Positions 16,686 through 26,520 are shown, counted from the first letter of the stretch. The stretch is 40,263 nt of DNA from Bacteroidia bacterium (GCA_009929445.1 SAAL01000025.1:1-40263); one strand, 5' to 3'. The notes: a model not told the origin generated them from the letters alone. Translations and numbers: made by a program.

Positions 16686-17112
16686 TAAATTGTAAGCGGT
16701 TCTTTTTACCTCTAAATCACTTCTATTTTCCATTGTAATACAACTTTTCGGTATTATATTACTTATCAGCATTGTGTTACATCTTTTCTGTTTGTTATTA
16801 CCCGGTTTATTGCTTACTGTAATTTTTTCGAAGTAATGGTGCCTGATTTTTCGGGTACTGTCCAAAAATCTGTGGGTCTGTTCAATAAAATGTGTCAGAA
16901 AGGGAGTAATTCAAAAGGGTAAAAGTTGTCGTAAGTAGAAATAATTAATTCAATAATCTGGAAGAATTATTTTCAATGATTTGAAATGGATATTTGAGTA
17001 TTAATTGTCAATTGATAAATCAAACAACCGGACGTCAGTTCAACACTTTTTTACCATCAAAGATCATAACCGGAAAGACTAAGGTAAAAGAATTTGTTCC
17101 CAAAACAAACGA
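16686..17112. other. Gene-free stretch between two tRNA units
   Basis: No convincing gene is seen in about 430 bp. The short open frames here have no recognisable product. The part around 16856-16906 (CTGTCCAAAAATCTG, then ATGTGTCAG) looks somewhat like an insertion-sequence end, but no transposase or second end is present. Confidence 0.5.
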
Positions 17113-17146
17113 AAAACCGCAACACAGTATATTGTATTGCGGTTTA
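17113..17146 (-). terminator. Terminator of tRNA-Gln
   Basis: AAACCGCAACACA (17114-17126) pairs with TGTATTGCGGTTT (17133-17145), with one G-U pair on the transcribed strand and a 6-nt loop. The minus-strand transcript then runs into UUUUUCGUUUG. Confidence 0.8.
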
Positions 17147-17149
17147 GTG

Positions 17150-17220
17150 TTGTCCTACCAGGGCTCGAACCTAGACTAACAGATCCAGAATCTGCTGCGC
17201 TACCATTACGCTATAGGACA
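17150..17220 (-). tRNA. tRNA-Gln (anticodon CTG)
   Basis: On the minus strand the 71-nt cloverleaf has acceptor TGTCCTA/TAGGACA, D-loop with GTAATGGTAGC, anticodon loop TTCTGGA with anticodon CTG (reads CAG), a TTCGA T-loop and discriminator A. No CCA is encoded. It has its own promoter and terminator. Confidence 0.88.
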
Positions 17221-17237
17221 TTGTTGATTTACGGGTG

Positions 17238-17268
17238 CAAAGATATAAAATTTTAGTAAACTGGTAAA
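17238..17268 (-). promoter_or_regulatory. Promoter of tRNA-Gln
   Basis: On the minus strand: TTTA (17265-17268), 19 nt, TATCTTTG (17238-17245), 18 bp before the tRNA 5' end. Confidence 0.6.
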
Positions 17269-17390
17269 AATTTTTAGTATAAAAAAATTGTTATAATCTG
17301 ATTTTTTTCGAAAAACATTTCATTTTCAGTCAATTAGTAATCTTCACAAAAAAAAGTGAGATTTTGGGTACTATTTACAAATATAACACG

Positions 17391-17398
17391 TATATTTG
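17391..17398 (+). promoter_or_regulatory. -7 box (TATATTTG) of the DUF937 gene
   Basis: TAnnTTTG match 37 bp upstream of the ATG at 17435; no TTTG at the ideal -33 spacing. Confidence 0.45.
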
Positions 17399-17434
17399 AA
17401 AAAATATTTTCTTAAATTATAAAACAAGAATAAC

Positions 17435-18025
17435 ATGAATTTATCTGATTTATTAAACAGTTCGGTAGGTCAGTCTATCGTTAAGAGTGTTGCCGGTCAG
17501 TTTGGTTTGGACGAATATCAGGCTTCAGCAGCAGTGAATACCGCTATTCCGGTTATTTTGGGCGGCTTGAACAAGAATGTACAGACACCTGAAGGTGCTG
17601 AAAGTCTGAATAACGCGCTGGAATCAAAACACGACGGAAGTTTGCTGGATAATCTTGGAGGCATTCTCGGAGGAAATGTAGGTGATCTTCTGCAGGATGG
17701 CGGCGGCATTCTGGGACATGTATTTGGAAATAATGTACCGGCTGTAGAAAGCGGAGTGGCTCAGAAAACCGGCATCAGTATGGATAAAATCGGTCCTATT
17801 ATCAAAATGCTGGCTCCGGTAGTTATGGCTTATCTTGGTAAAGAAAAAAGCAGCAATAATGTGAATGCTGGTGGTTTGAGCGATCTGTTGGGCGGCTTGT
17901 TAGGTGGCGGACAACCGCAACAAAGTGCCGGAGGAGGTCTTTTTGATATGATTTCGGGCATGCTCGATAAAGACAAAGATGGAAGTGCTTTGGACGATAT
18001 TTTCGATATGTTTACGAAAAAATAA
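17435..18025 (+). CDS. DUF937 domain-containing protein
   Basis: This 196-residue protein belongs to the DUF937 family, of unknown function. The N-terminal part shows the family pattern: LLNSSVGQSIVKSVAGQFG, then AAVNTAIPVILGGLNKN (about 31-47), then a Gly/Asp/Leu-rich region (LLDNLGGILGGNVGDLLQDG). A second block IGPIIKMLAPVVMAYLGK (about 112-129) is apolar, and the C-terminus has a calcium-binding-like acidic stretch (DKDKDGSALDD). There is no signal peptide. It is a single-gene unit with its own promoter and a 13-bp perfect terminator. Confidence 0.85.
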   Translation: MNLSDLLNSSVGQSIVKSVAGQFGLDEYQASAAVNTAIPVILGGLNKNVQTPEGAESLNNALESKHDGSLLDNLGGILGGNVGDLLQDGGGILGHVFGNNVPAVESGVAQKTGISMDKIGPIIKMLAPVVMAYLGKEKSSNNVNAGGLSDLLGGLLGGGQPQQSAGGGLFDMISGMLDKDKDGSALDDIFDMFTKK

Positions 18026-18043
18026 ACTGATAACCAGAATATT

Positions 18044-18083
18044 AAATGCCGGATTTTCTTTCGAAATCCGGCATTTGTTATTT
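18044..18083 (+). terminator. Terminator of the DUF937 gene
   Basis: AAATGCCGGATTT (18044-18056) pairs perfectly with AAATCCGGCATTT (18064-18076), followed by GTTATTTT. Confidence 0.8.
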
Positions 18084-18128
18084 TATAAGCCAATTGAATT
18101 GCGATAAAGTTTTACCAAAAAATCTGAT

Positions 18129-19805
18129 TTAGATAAACAGCAGAATCAGAATCTGTGCCATTATTACCCTCAGAAACATGGTGAGAGGATATACGGTAGA
18201 GTAGGCTACAGCCGGCTGATCATTGGGGGCAATGGAGCTCGAATATGCCAGAGCCGGAGGATCGGTGGTGCTGCCTGCCAGTAAACCTATGAGTGTGTAA
18301 TAATTCAGTTTCACCGCTTTTCTGCCAACAATTCCGATGATAAGCAATGGTAAAACGGTAATCAGAAATCCGATGCCTACCCACATAAGTCCGTTGCTCG
18401 TGAATACGGTTTCGACAAACTGACTGCCCGAAGCCAGTCCGACGCTGGCAAGGAAAAGTGTAATACCAATCTCACGAAGCATCAGATTGGCACTTTGTGT
18501 GGTATATGTAATGAGTTTCAGTTTGTATCCGAAACGCCCGATCAAAATGGCAACAATAAGCGGACCACCTGCCAGACCCAGTTTTACCGGCATAGGCATT
18601 CCGGGGAAATAAAAAGGTATGCTACCGAACAGAATACCGAGGAATATACCTACGAAAATGGTAATTACGGGTGGCTCGTTCAGTTTTTTCAGTGCATTAC
18701 CCAACAGTTTTTCCACTTTTTCGATGGCTTCCAGTTCGCCTACCACCATCACGCGGTCGCCCACCTGCAACACCAGATTGGTAGCTCCCAGCAGGTCAAT
18801 TCCTGAACGATTTACTCTTGTTATATTCACACCGTAAATCGTTCTCAATTTCAATGAACCAAGTGTTTTGCCGTTAATTTCATTCCGTGTAATAACGATA
18901 CGTCTGGAAACCAGATGTTTTTCAGAATCTTTCCAGTTCATTTCAGCAGGTTCGCCCATGAAAGCAATAATGGGTTCAGCATCCGTTTTAGAGGCAACAA
19001 CAAGAAGAATATCGCCCGTTTGCAGAATAGTTTCGGATTGAGGAATGAAAAAATTATCATCGCGCATCATTCTGGAAATGATAAATTTGCGACCAATCAT
19101 TTGTTTAATTTGATGAAGGGTTCTGCCACTCATACCCTTGTTGGTGAATTTGATTGTAAGTCTGTCCGGCTGATCCTGAGCGGCTTCATCTTCATTTTCA
19201 ATTTCTTTTGCTTCCTTGTTAAGGTCAATCCGGAAGAGTACGCGAATCAATATAATAGAAGTAATAATACCAACAACTCCTAGCGGATAAGCTACAGCAT
19301 ATCCAAGTGCAATCTGAGGAATATCTGTAATTTGCCCCGCATCATGAGCCTGACGAAGCGCTTCCTGAGCAGCTCCAAGTCCCGGAGTATTGGTTACAGC
19401 ACCCGACATGATACCAACCAACATAGGCATGCTTACTTTTCCATTCAGTATAAAGAAAAATGTGGTAGTAACAATGACACCAAGTAGCACGATACCTGCT
19501 GCCAACAGGTTCAAAGCAATTCCCCCTTTTTTGAATGAAGAGAAAAATCCGGGACCTACCTGCAATCCGATGGAGTAAATAAATAGAATCAACCCGAAAT
19601 CTTTAATAAAATCAAGAATTTCGTGATTTACTTCAAAGCCGAAATGGCCCACTAAAATCCCCATGAACAAAACAAATGTTGAGCCCAAGGAAATCCCGAA
19701 AAATTTGATTTTACCTAAAATTAATCCCGTGAAAATTACAAAGGAGTAAATTAGGATTGTGTGGGCAATACCATTGCCAAATAAAAGCGAATTCAGCCAA
19801 TCCAT
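18129..19805 (-). CDS. AspT/YidE/YbjL-family membrane exchanger with two TrkA-C domains
   Basis: This 558-residue inner-membrane protein belongs to the aspartate:alanine exchanger (AAE) family. It has two halves of about five transmembrane helices, each containing the duplicated AspT_YidE_YbjL signature: GLILFIYSIGLQVGPGFFSSF in the first half and ITLFLASVGLASGSQFVE in the second, each followed by an SGAVTNTPGLGAA- or AGSTTDPPALAY-type loop. Two TrkA-C/RCK_C regulatory domains lie between the halves at about 205-380 (GRTLHQIKQMIG, TGDILLVVAS, VVGELEAIEKVEKLLG). The substrate cannot be assigned; in AspT it is aspartate and alanine. It has its own promoter (19869-19899). Confidence 0.88.
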   Translation of the reverse strand: MDWLNSLLFGNGIAHTILIYSFVIFTGLILGKIKFFGISLGSTFVLFMGILVGHFGFEVNHEILDFIKDFGLILFIYSIGLQVGPGFFSSFKKGGIALNLLAAGIVLLGVIVTTTFFFILNGKVSMPMLVGIMSGAVTNTPGLGAAQEALRQAHDAGQITDIPQIALGYAVAYPLGVVGIITSIILIRVLFRIDLNKEAKEIENEDEAAQDQPDRLTIKFTNKGMSGRTLHQIKQMIGRKFIISRMMRDDNFFIPQSETILQTGDILLVVASKTDAEPIIAFMGEPAEMNWKDSEKHLVSRRIVITRNEINGKTLGSLKLRTIYGVNITRVNRSGIDLLGATNLVLQVGDRVMVVGELEAIEKVEKLLGNALKKLNEPPVITIFVGIFLGILFGSIPFYFPGMPMPVKLGLAGGPLIVAILIGRFGYKLKLITYTTQSANLMLREIGITLFLASVGLASGSQFVETVFTSNGLMWVGIGFLITVLPLLIIGIVGRKAVKLNYYTLIGLLAGSTTDPPALAYSSSIAPNDQPAVAYSTVYPLTMFLRVIMAQILILLFI

Positions 19806-19868
19806 GAAATTGTAAATTATTGATTGTTAGTTGTTTGATTTGTTTGAAAACTCTTAGTTTTGCGACTG

Positions 19869-19899
19869 CAAAGGTACGAATATTATTTTACTTCAACAA
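19869..19899 (-). promoter_or_regulatory. Promoter of the AspT-like gene
   Basis: On the minus strand: TTG (19897-19899), 20 nt, TACCTTTG (19869-19876), 64 bp upstream of the start codon. Confidence 0.6.
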
Positions 19900-19998
19900 G
19901 CTAAAGTGTATGTATATTTTTTCATTTATTTTGTGAAAAAAGTCACTTTATAGGGCCGATACTTTAAACCGGAAAGTAATTTTCTCTGAAGTAATTTG

Positions 19999-20006
19999 TA
20001 TCTTTG
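19999..20006 (+). promoter_or_regulatory. -7 box (TATCTTTG) of hisB
   Basis: TAnnTTTG match 48 bp before the hisB ATG; no clear -33 element. Confidence 0.5.
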
Positions 20007-20053
20007 CATTTAGTAAATTCATTTGTTATAGAAAGACAAACCAAAATAGATAT

Positions 20054-21184
20054 ATGGCTTTGAATCCAAAAAAAGTTCTTTTCATTGACCGCGATGGAAC
20101 CCTGATTGTAGAACCTGCTGATACTTATCAGGTTGATACGCTTGAACAGCTTGAATTTTTACCTTCCGTTTTGAGAAATCTCTACTTTATACGCCACAAG
20201 CTTGATTTTGAATGGGCGATGGTGACCAATCAGGATGGATTGGGAACTCCAGTGTATCCGCAGGAGAATTTTGACAGGGTACAGCACAAATTATTGCAGA
20301 TCCTGGAGAGCGAGGGCATTCATTTCGACAGGATATTTATCGATAAATCTTTTCCGGAAGACAATCTTCCCACCCGAAAACCGAATACCGGAATGCTTAC
20401 CGGATACTTTACTGATGAGTATGATCTGGCAAATTCATACGTTATCGGCGATAGGCTAACTGATGTGGAATTAGCTGCAAATCTGGGATGTAAAGCCATA
20501 TTAATCAATGAAAATATCGATCTGACCGAAAGTGGAGATTTAGCATCGGTCACCGCATTGCAAACCGGTGAATGGGATCGAATTTCGGAGTTTCTTTTTG
20601 CAGGCGAACGCACCGCTACTATAAAAAGAAAAACAAATGAAACAGATATTCTGGTTTTTCTTAACCTGGATGGAACAGGAAAAGCGAATATAAATACAGG
20701 TTTGAGATTCTTCGACCACATGCTTGAGCAGATTGGCCGTCACTCCGGCTGCGACCTGAAAATTGAAGTGAACGGAGACCTGGAAGTAGATGAACATCAT
20801 ACCATTGAAGACACCGCAATAGCACTCGGAGAAGCTTTACTTCAGTCACTGGGCAATAAGAGAGGCATTGAACGGTATGGCTTTACCTTGCCAATGGATG
20901 ACTGCCTGTGTTCGGTAGCGCTCGATTTTGGAGGCAGGCCGTGGCTGGTGTTTGAGGGAGAATTCAAGCGCGAATATGTAGGCGATTTTCCTACTGAAAT
21001 GATGATGCATTTTTTCAAATCGCTGAGCGATGCGGCCCGTATGAACCTGAATATCAGGGTGGAAGGCGAGAACGAACATCATAAGATAGAGGGTATTTTC
21101 AAAGCTTTTGCCAGAGCAGTAAAAATGGCAATAAAACGCGACATCTACAATTATCAGTTGCCAAGTACAAAGGGAAAATTGTAA
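20054..21184 (+). CDS. hisB: Bifunctional histidinol-phosphatase / imidazoleglycerol-phosphate dehydratase
   Basis: This 376-residue fusion performs two steps of histidine synthesis. The N-terminal HAD phosphatase (about 1-170) has the nucleophile motif DRDGT (D12, D14) and RKPNTGM, with the late HAD acidic motif in [16 protein letters not shown]. The C-terminal IGPD domain (about 185-376) shows [34 protein letters not shown] and [16 protein letters not shown], the manganese-binding His motifs. The phosphatase domain lacks the Cys/His structural zinc set seen in E. coli His[12 protein letters not shown] has no cysteine. No other his genes are in the window, so it stands outside a his operon here. 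The ATG at 20054 puts the HAD motif at the normal place. Confidence 0.95.
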   Translation: MALNPKKVLFIDRDGTLIVEPADTYQVDTLEQLEFLPSVLRNLYFIRHKLDFEWAMVTNQDGLGTPVYPQENFDRVQHKLLQILESEGIHFDRIFIDKSFPEDNLPTRKPNTGMLTGYFTDEYDLANSYVIGDRLTDVELAANLGCKAILINENIDLTESGDLASVTALQTGEWDRISEFLFAGERTATIKRKTNETDILVFLNLDGTGKANINTGLRFFDHMLEQIGRHSGCDLKIEVNGDLEVDEHHTIEDTAIALGEALLQSLGNKRGIERYGFTLPMDDCLCSVALDFGGRPWLVFEGEFKREYVGDFPTEMMMHFFKSLSDAARMNLNIRVEGENEHHKIEGIFKAFARAVKMAIKRDIYNYQLPSTKGKL

Positions 21185-21249
21185 CAAAAAAGAATCAATG
21201 TCATCGCCCTGAAACCACTGATAATAGTATCAAACTTACAATCAAAACA

Positions 21250-22842
21250 ATGCGATATAAATTTTTCTTCATTTTTCTGTTATTCTTCACCTTTGCTTTT
21301 TCGCAGGAAAAAAGTCAGGAATCTCCCCGGTTGGTTGTAGGAATCAAAATTGATGGTTTGCAGGCAAGTCATTTGCATAAAATGTGGAAATACCTCACTC
21401 CCGGAGGTTTCCGTAAAATACTTTCGGAAAGCATGGTAGTGGAACGCATGCAGCACAACATTGTATCAGCCGGTAATGCTGCCGACGCAGCTACTTATAT
21501 GACCGGTACCTATCCTTACTATCACGGAGTGAGCGGCGATTTTTACTTCAGCAGAGCCGACAACGAGGCTATTTCTATCCTGTATGATAAAAATCAGACC
21601 GGCATCGGTACCAAGAACAAATTTTCGGCTCACCGGTTGCTTACATCTACTTTTACCGATGAACTCATGCTTAATAATTCCTTATCGCAGGTGCACAGCA
21701 TTGCTATCCGGGCCGAAGATGCCATCATGATGGGAGGACACACGGCTACATCGGTCTCGTGGATTGACGACATCACCAACAGGTGGATTACTACCGCTTA
21801 CTACCCGAAAGGACTCTCCAGATGGGCTGACCTGATGAACGTGAACGGAACATTCAAAGAACTGATCAGTGAGAAATGGACTCCTTCTGCTTCCATATCA
21901 ACCTATCTGAATCAAACCGTAAAAGGTTCGAAAACAGTTCCTTTCAGCTACAATCCGACCGATCGCCGCGAAGGCAACTCTGCCCGAACAATACTTGCCA
22001 ATACTCCTGCAGCTAATTCGCTTGTTACCGAACTTGCCAAAACAATCGTGGAGAAAGAGCTACTCGGCGCCGACCCGCATACCGATGTGCTGATGCTTCA
22101 GTACACTGTGAAAATTCAGAATCAAATAGCTTCTTCGCTCCACTATGCCGAGCAGGAAGATATGTATATCCGCCTCGACCGAAATATCCAGTCGCTGTTA
22201 TATGAATTATCCTCTAAAATAGGAGCAGACAAATTATATGTTTTTGTGGTCGGAAGTGGGAGCGATGTACATTCACCTGAACTGCTCGGTAAAAATCAGA
22301 TTCCGGCCGGACACTTCAATGCAGACAAATCACTTGCGCTTCTCAATACTTACCTCATGGCCATTTATGGTCAGGAAAAATGGATCACAGGATACTATGG
22401 AAAGAATATTTTCCTGAATAAAAGGAAAATTGAAGATAAAAATCTGAATCTGACTGATTTCACCAAACGGATTACCGAATTTTTGGTAGAATTTGAGGGA
22501 GTGCAGGCTGCTTATACATCGGCAGATATTCTTCAGTTCTCCGGTGAAAACTCTGATGCGCGGATGAAAATCAGAAATTCAACCAACAAGAATACCTCGG
22601 GCGATATAATGATAGAACTCATGCCCGGCTGGATTGAAGTGGACAACAAGGGAAACGTGGTGGGCGATGCCAACAATCCGGTGGTTAATGTCCCGTTCTA
22701 CCTTATGGGAAAAGGGATTAAGCCACATCAGGTAACCGAAATCTACAGTACAACTGATATTGCTCCCACAATTTCGTCGCTGATGGACATTCCGTTTCCG
22801 AATGCTTGCACAGGTAGGCAGATTATACCCATTGAACAGTAA
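21250..22842 (+). CDS. Exported alkaline-phosphatase-superfamily protein, metal ligands hard to recognise
   Basis: This 530-residue exported protein (signal peptide MRYKFFFIFLLFFTFAFS, cleavage near residue 18) matches the type I phosphodiesterase/PafA-like fold. Features are LVVGIKIDGLQ (first Asp of the metal site), SAGNAADAATYMTGTYPYYHGV in the nucleophile region, and a C-terminal TDIAPTISSLMDIPFPNAC closing motif. The central TADHG-type motif of active members is replaced by VVGSGSDVHS. The region where PafA has its D...H pair (STDYxGH) reads MLQYTVKIQNQ. It could therefore be a catalytically altered or inactive member. It lies 65 bp after hisB and 86 bp before the PatB-like gene on the same strand. 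Its role is unknown; the periplasm is the likely site. Confidence 0.7.
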   Translation: MRYKFFFIFLLFFTFAFSQEKSQESPRLVVGIKIDGLQASHLHKMWKYLTPGGFRKILSESMVVERMQHNIVSAGNAADAATYMTGTYPYYHGVSGDFYFSRADNEAISILYDKNQTGIGTKNKFSAHRLLTSTFTDELMLNNSLSQVHSIAIRAEDAIMMGGHTATSVSWIDDITNRWITTAYYPKGLSRWADLMNVNGTFKELISEKWTPSASISTYLNQTVKGSKTVPFSYNPTDRREGNSARTILANTPAANSLVTELAKTIVEKELLGADPHTDVLMLQYTVKIQNQIASSLHYAEQEDMYIRLDRNIQSLLYELSSKIGADKLYVFVVGSGSDVHSPELLGKNQIPAGHFNADKSLALLNTYLMAIYGQEKWITGYYGKNIFLNKRKIEDKNLNLTDFTKRITEFLVEFEGVQAAYTSADILQFSGENSDARMKIRNSTNKNTSGDIMIELMPGWIEVDNKGNVVGDANNPVVNVPFYLMGKGIKPHQVTEIYSTTDIAPTISSLMDIPFPNACTGRQIIPIEQ

Positions 22843-22928
22843 GAATTACATTTAATGAATATTTATTCTGATTTTAAAATAAATTCCTTAACATAATTTC
22901 TCCTTTTCAGGGGAGATAAAAAGATAGT

Positions 22929-24104
22929 ATGAAATATAACTTTGACGAAATTATCGACAGGCACAATACCGGTGCCATTAAGATTGAAAAATGCAAAGCG
23001 CTTTTCGGAACCGACGATCTGATACCACTTTGGGTGGCCGACATGGATTTTCGTACTCCCGACTTTATCACCAATTCTATTGCAAAACGATTGGAGCATC
23101 CCATTCTTGGTTACACCACGCCATGCGAGGATTATTACAAAAGTGTGATCCACTGGATTGAAAAACAGCATCAATGGAAGGTGGACAGACAATGGTTCGG
23201 CTTTCTGCCCGGTATTGTTCCGGGGCTGGCTTTCGGCGTCAATGCATTCACGCAGCCCAACGATGAAATCATCGTGCAGCCACCGGTATATCCGCCGTTT
23301 CTGAATGTACCCACCAAAAATGACCGGAAAGTAGTGTTCAATCCGCTGAAAGAAATCAACGGTCGTTTCGAGATGGATTTTGATGATTTGGAACGAAAAA
23401 TCACCGGCAGAACACGCCTGTTCATTCTTTGCAATCCGCATAATCCCGGAGGGCGTATCTGGGAAAGGGAAACGCTCATCCGACTGGCCGAAATCTGCTA
23501 CAAGCACGGCATTCTGGTCATTTCAGACGAAATACATTCCGACATGGCATTACCCGGCAACAGACATATTCCCTTTGCCACGGCTTCCGAGCTGGCAGAG
23601 CAGAACAGCATTACCTACATGGCACCGAGCAAAACTTTCAACATGGCAGGGCTTATCAGTTCGTCGTACATCATTCCTAACAGAGATATCCGTAAGAGAT
23701 TCAGCGAATTTCTCGAAAACTCGGAACTTGCCAACGGTAATATCTTTGCCTATTTCGCTGCTAAAGCTGCCTATGAAAACGGTTCGGAGTGGCTCAAACA
23801 GATGATACAATACATTCAGGGTAATTTGGAATACGTCGTTGATTTTCTGCAGAAAAATATACCTCAGATAGTACCGATGATTCCCCAGGCTTCATTTCTG
23901 ATCTGGCTGGATTGCAACGGAATGAACATGAATTCAAATGAACTGCAGGATTTTATGGTGCATAAAGCCGGATTGGGACTGAATAAGGGAACCACGTTTG
24001 GCCCCGGTGGCGAGCGCCGCCTGAGACTCAACATCGGCTGTCCGAGAAGTATTCTTGAGCAGGCTATGAAACAGTTGAAAAAAGCCATTGATGAATTAGA
24101 TTAA
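22929..24104 (+). CDS. PatB/MalY-type PLP-dependent C-S lyase (cystathionine beta-lyase-like aminotransferase)
   Basis: At 391 residues this is a complete fold-type I PLP enzyme of the MalY/PatB group, cytosolic, cleaving C-S bonds of cystathionine or cysteine to yield pyruvate, ammonia and a thiol. Visible features are PLWVADMDF (33-41), LGYTTP (60-65), [10 protein letters not shown] (169-178, PLP-contact Asn), VISDEIHSD (D200) and the Schiff-base lysine in [12 protein letters not shown] (K235). The C-terminal RLNIGCPRS carries the substrate-carboxylate Arg. It precedes ung by 29 bp, so the two are probably co-transcribed. Specificity (cystathionine versus cysteine desulfhydration) cannot be settled from sequence. 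Confidence 0.88.
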   Translation: MKYNFDEIIDRHNTGAIKIEKCKALFGTDDLIPLWVADMDFRTPDFITNSIAKRLEHPILGYTTPCEDYYKSVIHWIEKQHQWKVDRQWFGFLPGIVPGLAFGVNAFTQPNDEIIVQPPVYPPFLNVPTKNDRKVVFNPLKEINGRFEMDFDDLERKITGRTRLFILCNPHNPGGRIWERETLIRLAEICYKHGILVISDEIHSDMALPGNRHIPFATASELAEQNSITYMAPSKTFNMAGLISSSYIIPNRDIRKRFSEFLENSELANGNIFAYFAAKAAYENGSEWLKQMIQYIQGNLEYVVDFLQKNIPQIVPMIPQASFLIWLDCNGMNMNSNELQDFMVHKAGLGLNKGTTFGPGGERRLRLNIGCPRSILEQAMKQLKKAIDELD

Positions 24105-24133
24105 ACTCACAGGGCAGACCGATTAAAAAAACG

Positions 24134-24796
24134 ATGGATGTAAAGATAGAAGAAAGCTGGAAGAAACATTTACAGGCGGAATTTGAGAAATCCTATTTCG
24201 GCGAACTGACAGATTTTGTACGTGCGGAATATCAGACCAAAAAGATATTTCCTCCGGCCGGTCTTATTTTCAAAGCATTTGATTCCTGTCCGTTTGATCA
24301 GGTGAAAGTGGTAATACTGGGGCAGGATCCGTATCACGGAATCGGTCAGGCTCACGGTTTGTGTTTTTCGGTCAGTGATGGAGTGGAATCACCTCCGTCG
24401 CTGGTCAATATTTTTCGTGAAATAGAGAGAAGTTACGGCAAACCGATACCTGCCAATGGAAATCTGACCCGCTGGGCCGAACAGGGAGTGCTTCTGCTGA
24501 ATGCTACGCTTACTGTGAGAGCACATCAGGCCGGTTCGCATCAGGGAAAAGGGTGGGAGACATTTACCGATGCGGTTATCAGGTTACTCTCGGCCGAAAA
24601 GAATAATCTGGTATTTTTTTTGTGGGGAAACTATGCACAGCAGAAAAGTGTTTTTATCAATCATCAGAAACATCTGGTATTGAAATCCGTTCATCCGTCG
24701 CCGCTTTCGGCTTACAGGGGTTTTATTGGCAATAACCACTTTGTGTTGGCCAATGAATTTTTGAAAAAAAACGGATTAAATGAAATCAGTTGGTGA
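24134..24796 (+). CDS. ung: Uracil-DNA glycosylase
   Basis: This 220-residue family 1 uracil-DNA glycosylase removes uracil from DNA at the start of base excision repair. The water-activating loop GQDPYHG (63-69, D65) and the DNA-intercalating HPSPLS motif (187-192) are intact, as are [12 protein letters not shown] and [11 protein letters not shown] in the core. Length is normal for the family and the start [10 protein letters not shown] is typical. It lies 29 bp after the PatB-like gene and 109 bp before the metallopeptidase gene. Confidence 0.96.
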   Translation: MDVKIEESWKKHLQAEFEKSYFGELTDFVRAEYQTKKIFPPAGLIFKAFDSCPFDQVKVVILGQDPYHGIGQAHGLCFSVSDGVESPPSLVNIFREIERSYGKPIPANGNLTRWAEQGVLLLNATLTVRAHQAGSHQGKGWETFTDAVIRLLSAEKNNLVFFLWGNYAQQKSVFINHQKHLVLKSVHPSPLSAYRGFIGNNHFVLANEFLKKNGLNEISW

Positions 24797-24905
24797 TTTT
24801 ACAAATACTTATTCTTTTTTTAAAAACAAAAAACATAAACAAAAAACCTGAATTTGATTTTTCTGATAAAAAAATTATTTCAAACTTTTTAAAAAATATA
24901 CTACC

Positions 24906-25772
24906 ATGAAATGGATTAACAGAAACGACGATGAGTCAAATTACGAAGACCGCCGCGGAATGTCTACCGGCCGCAAGGTAGCCATGGGAGGTGGAATTGG
25001 CACTATCATTATGCTCGCGCTGTATTTGTTTACCGGACAGGATTTTTCGCCACTGCTCGAAGTTTTCAATGGTGGAGGTACCACCCAGACCGAAGCAACC
25101 GTGGATCCGTCCAGAGCGAAGGAAAATGAAGATTTGAAAGTGTTCTCACTGGGAGTTTTCAATAGCGCCAACGATGTATGGACGGAGATTTTTCGCCGCG
25201 AAGGCAGTGAGTACCGCAAACCGGTTTTTGTCACTTTTACCGATTATACCACATCCGAATGCGGAGGTGCATCCGAACAGGTTGGACCGTTCTATTGTCC
25301 GGGCGACGAAAAGGTATATATGGACCTGGATTTTTTCCACAAGCTGGCATCTCAGTACAATGCTCCGGGTGAACTGGCCATTGCCTATGTTACGGCTCAC
25401 GAGGTGGGGCATCACATTCAAAAACTGCTGGGTCTGACTGATAAAATGCAAAATTACAGAGGGCGCGTTTCCGAAACACAGTACAACGACCTTTCGGTGC
25501 GCCTTGAACTTCAGGCCGATTTCTATGCCGGACTTTGGCTGCATAATGCCGTGAAAATGGGTACACTTGCACTTGAACCCGGCGATATTGAGTCTGCGCT
25601 CGGAGCTGCCAATGCTGTGGGCGATGATACCATCCAGAAGCAGGCTCAGGGGTATGTGGTACCTGATTCATTTACCCACGGTACTGCCGATCAACGTATG
25701 CGATGGTTTATGAAAGGTTACCGCACAGGTGACTTTAATCAGGGCAACACATTCAACGCAACTACTTTGTAA
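24906..25772 (+). CDS. YpfJ-family neutral zinc metallopeptidase
   Basis: This 288-residue protein of the YpfJ/putative neutral zinc metallopeptidase family has a cytoplasmic, charged N-terminus ending in GRKVAMGGGIG. One transmembrane helix lies at about 25-43, a linker follows, and then an extracytoplasmic domain with the zinc-binding HEVGH motif (165-169) and the downstream acidic helix LELQADFYAGLW with the third metal ligand. Cysteines C119 and C131 flank GGASEQVGPFY and may form a disulfide. Substrate and role are unknown for the family. It is followed by a strong terminator. Confidence 0.9.
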   Translation: MKWINRNDDESNYEDRRGMSTGRKVAMGGGIGTIIMLALYLFTGQDFSPLLEVFNGGGTTQTEATVDPSRAKENEDLKVFSLGVFNSANDVWTEIFRREGSEYRKPVFVTFTDYTTSECGGASEQVGPFYCPGDEKVYMDLDFFHKLASQYNAPGELAIAYVTAHEVGHHIQKLLGLTDKMQNYRGRVSETQYNDLSVRLELQADFYAGLWLHNAVKMGTLALEPGDIESALGAANAVGDDTIQKQAQGYVVPDSFTHGTADQRMRWFMKGYRTGDFNQGNTFNATTL

Positions 25773-25790
25773 TTAGGTTATTACCCGAAT

Positions 25791-25834
25791 AAAAAGTGGA
25801 TGTCTCAAAAAAAACAGGACATCCACTTTTTTTT
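25791..25834 (+). terminator. Terminator of the YpfJ-like gene
   Basis: AAAAAGTGGATGTC (25791-25804) pairs with GACATCCACTTTTT (25818-25831), a perfect 14-bp stem with a T-run. Confidence 0.85.
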
Positions 25835-26085
25835 GGTATGATTTTGTTTGATAAGTGTGTAAATTATAAACAAAATCTCATTAAGAATATTTCTGAAGTC
25901 AATTTTTGATTTTTTTTAAAAAGTAACACAACTATACCAACCCTGCTGTTTTATTATCAAATAATCGAAACAAAACAAAGAATAAAAAATGTTTTTAAAT
26001 TGAGATAATCCAGACTTACTACTTCTTCCGAAAGAATTAAATTTGAATTTTGTATTGAAACCTAACTTATTAAAACCTTACAGTG

Positions 26086-26520
26086 ATGTTAATCAAAGTT
26101 TGCGGAATGATACATCCGGACAATATTCATCAGATAGCAGGCCTGCATCCCGATTTTATGGGATTTGAACTATTCCCTTCATCACCAAGATATGCCGGCA
26201 ACAGTATAAATTTGTCAATTCTTGAAAAAATACCCGGAAAAAAAATCGGTGTGTTTTTGAATGAAAATCTGGAAACAATTATCGGAAATGTCTGCAAATA
26301 TGACCTGGACGGTGTTCAAATACATAGTGCCGACAAAGTAAAATGGTATAGATGTCAATAGTAAATTTGAGAAAAAACCTGGCGTAAAGGACGAACAAAA
26401 ACTTAAATTGTTTATACAGGAAATTCGCAGGAAAGAAGATTATGGCCTTATACCTTCCAGGCTGGTATGACTTTAAAAAAACTACTCCTGCTATCTGTTT
26501 GATGAAAGTCAGGTAAAAAT
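26086..26520 (+). pseudogene. trpF: Decayed phosphoribosylanthranilate isomerase
   Basis: The first 90 codons from ATG 26086 are clear TrpF: MLIKVCGMIHPDNI, FMGFELFPSSPRYAG, KKIGVFLNE and DLDGVQIHSAD. The frame then ends at the TAG 26359-26361, only half the normal length of about 200. In the shifted frame from about 26354 the sequence goes on as DVNSKFEKKPGVKDEQKLKL, where TrpF has its central part. Near 26488-26513 another frame reads CYLFDESQ, similar to the DYFLFDT strand of TrpF. The second half is thus still detectable but split by frameshifts and stops, and the glycine-rich phosphate-binding end is gone. No other trp genes are nearby. The first half could still make a truncated, presumably inactive, polypeptide. 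Confidence 0.75.

Noticed and set aside
16856..16906. Insertion-sequence end
   Set aside because: The CTGTCCAAAAATCTG...ATGTGTCAG stretch is only vaguely IS-like. No transposase, opposite inverted repeat or target duplication was found.
16994..17179. 61-codon open frame ending inside tRNA-Gln
   Set aside because: It overlaps the tRNA terminator and part of the tRNA, and encodes no recognisable product.
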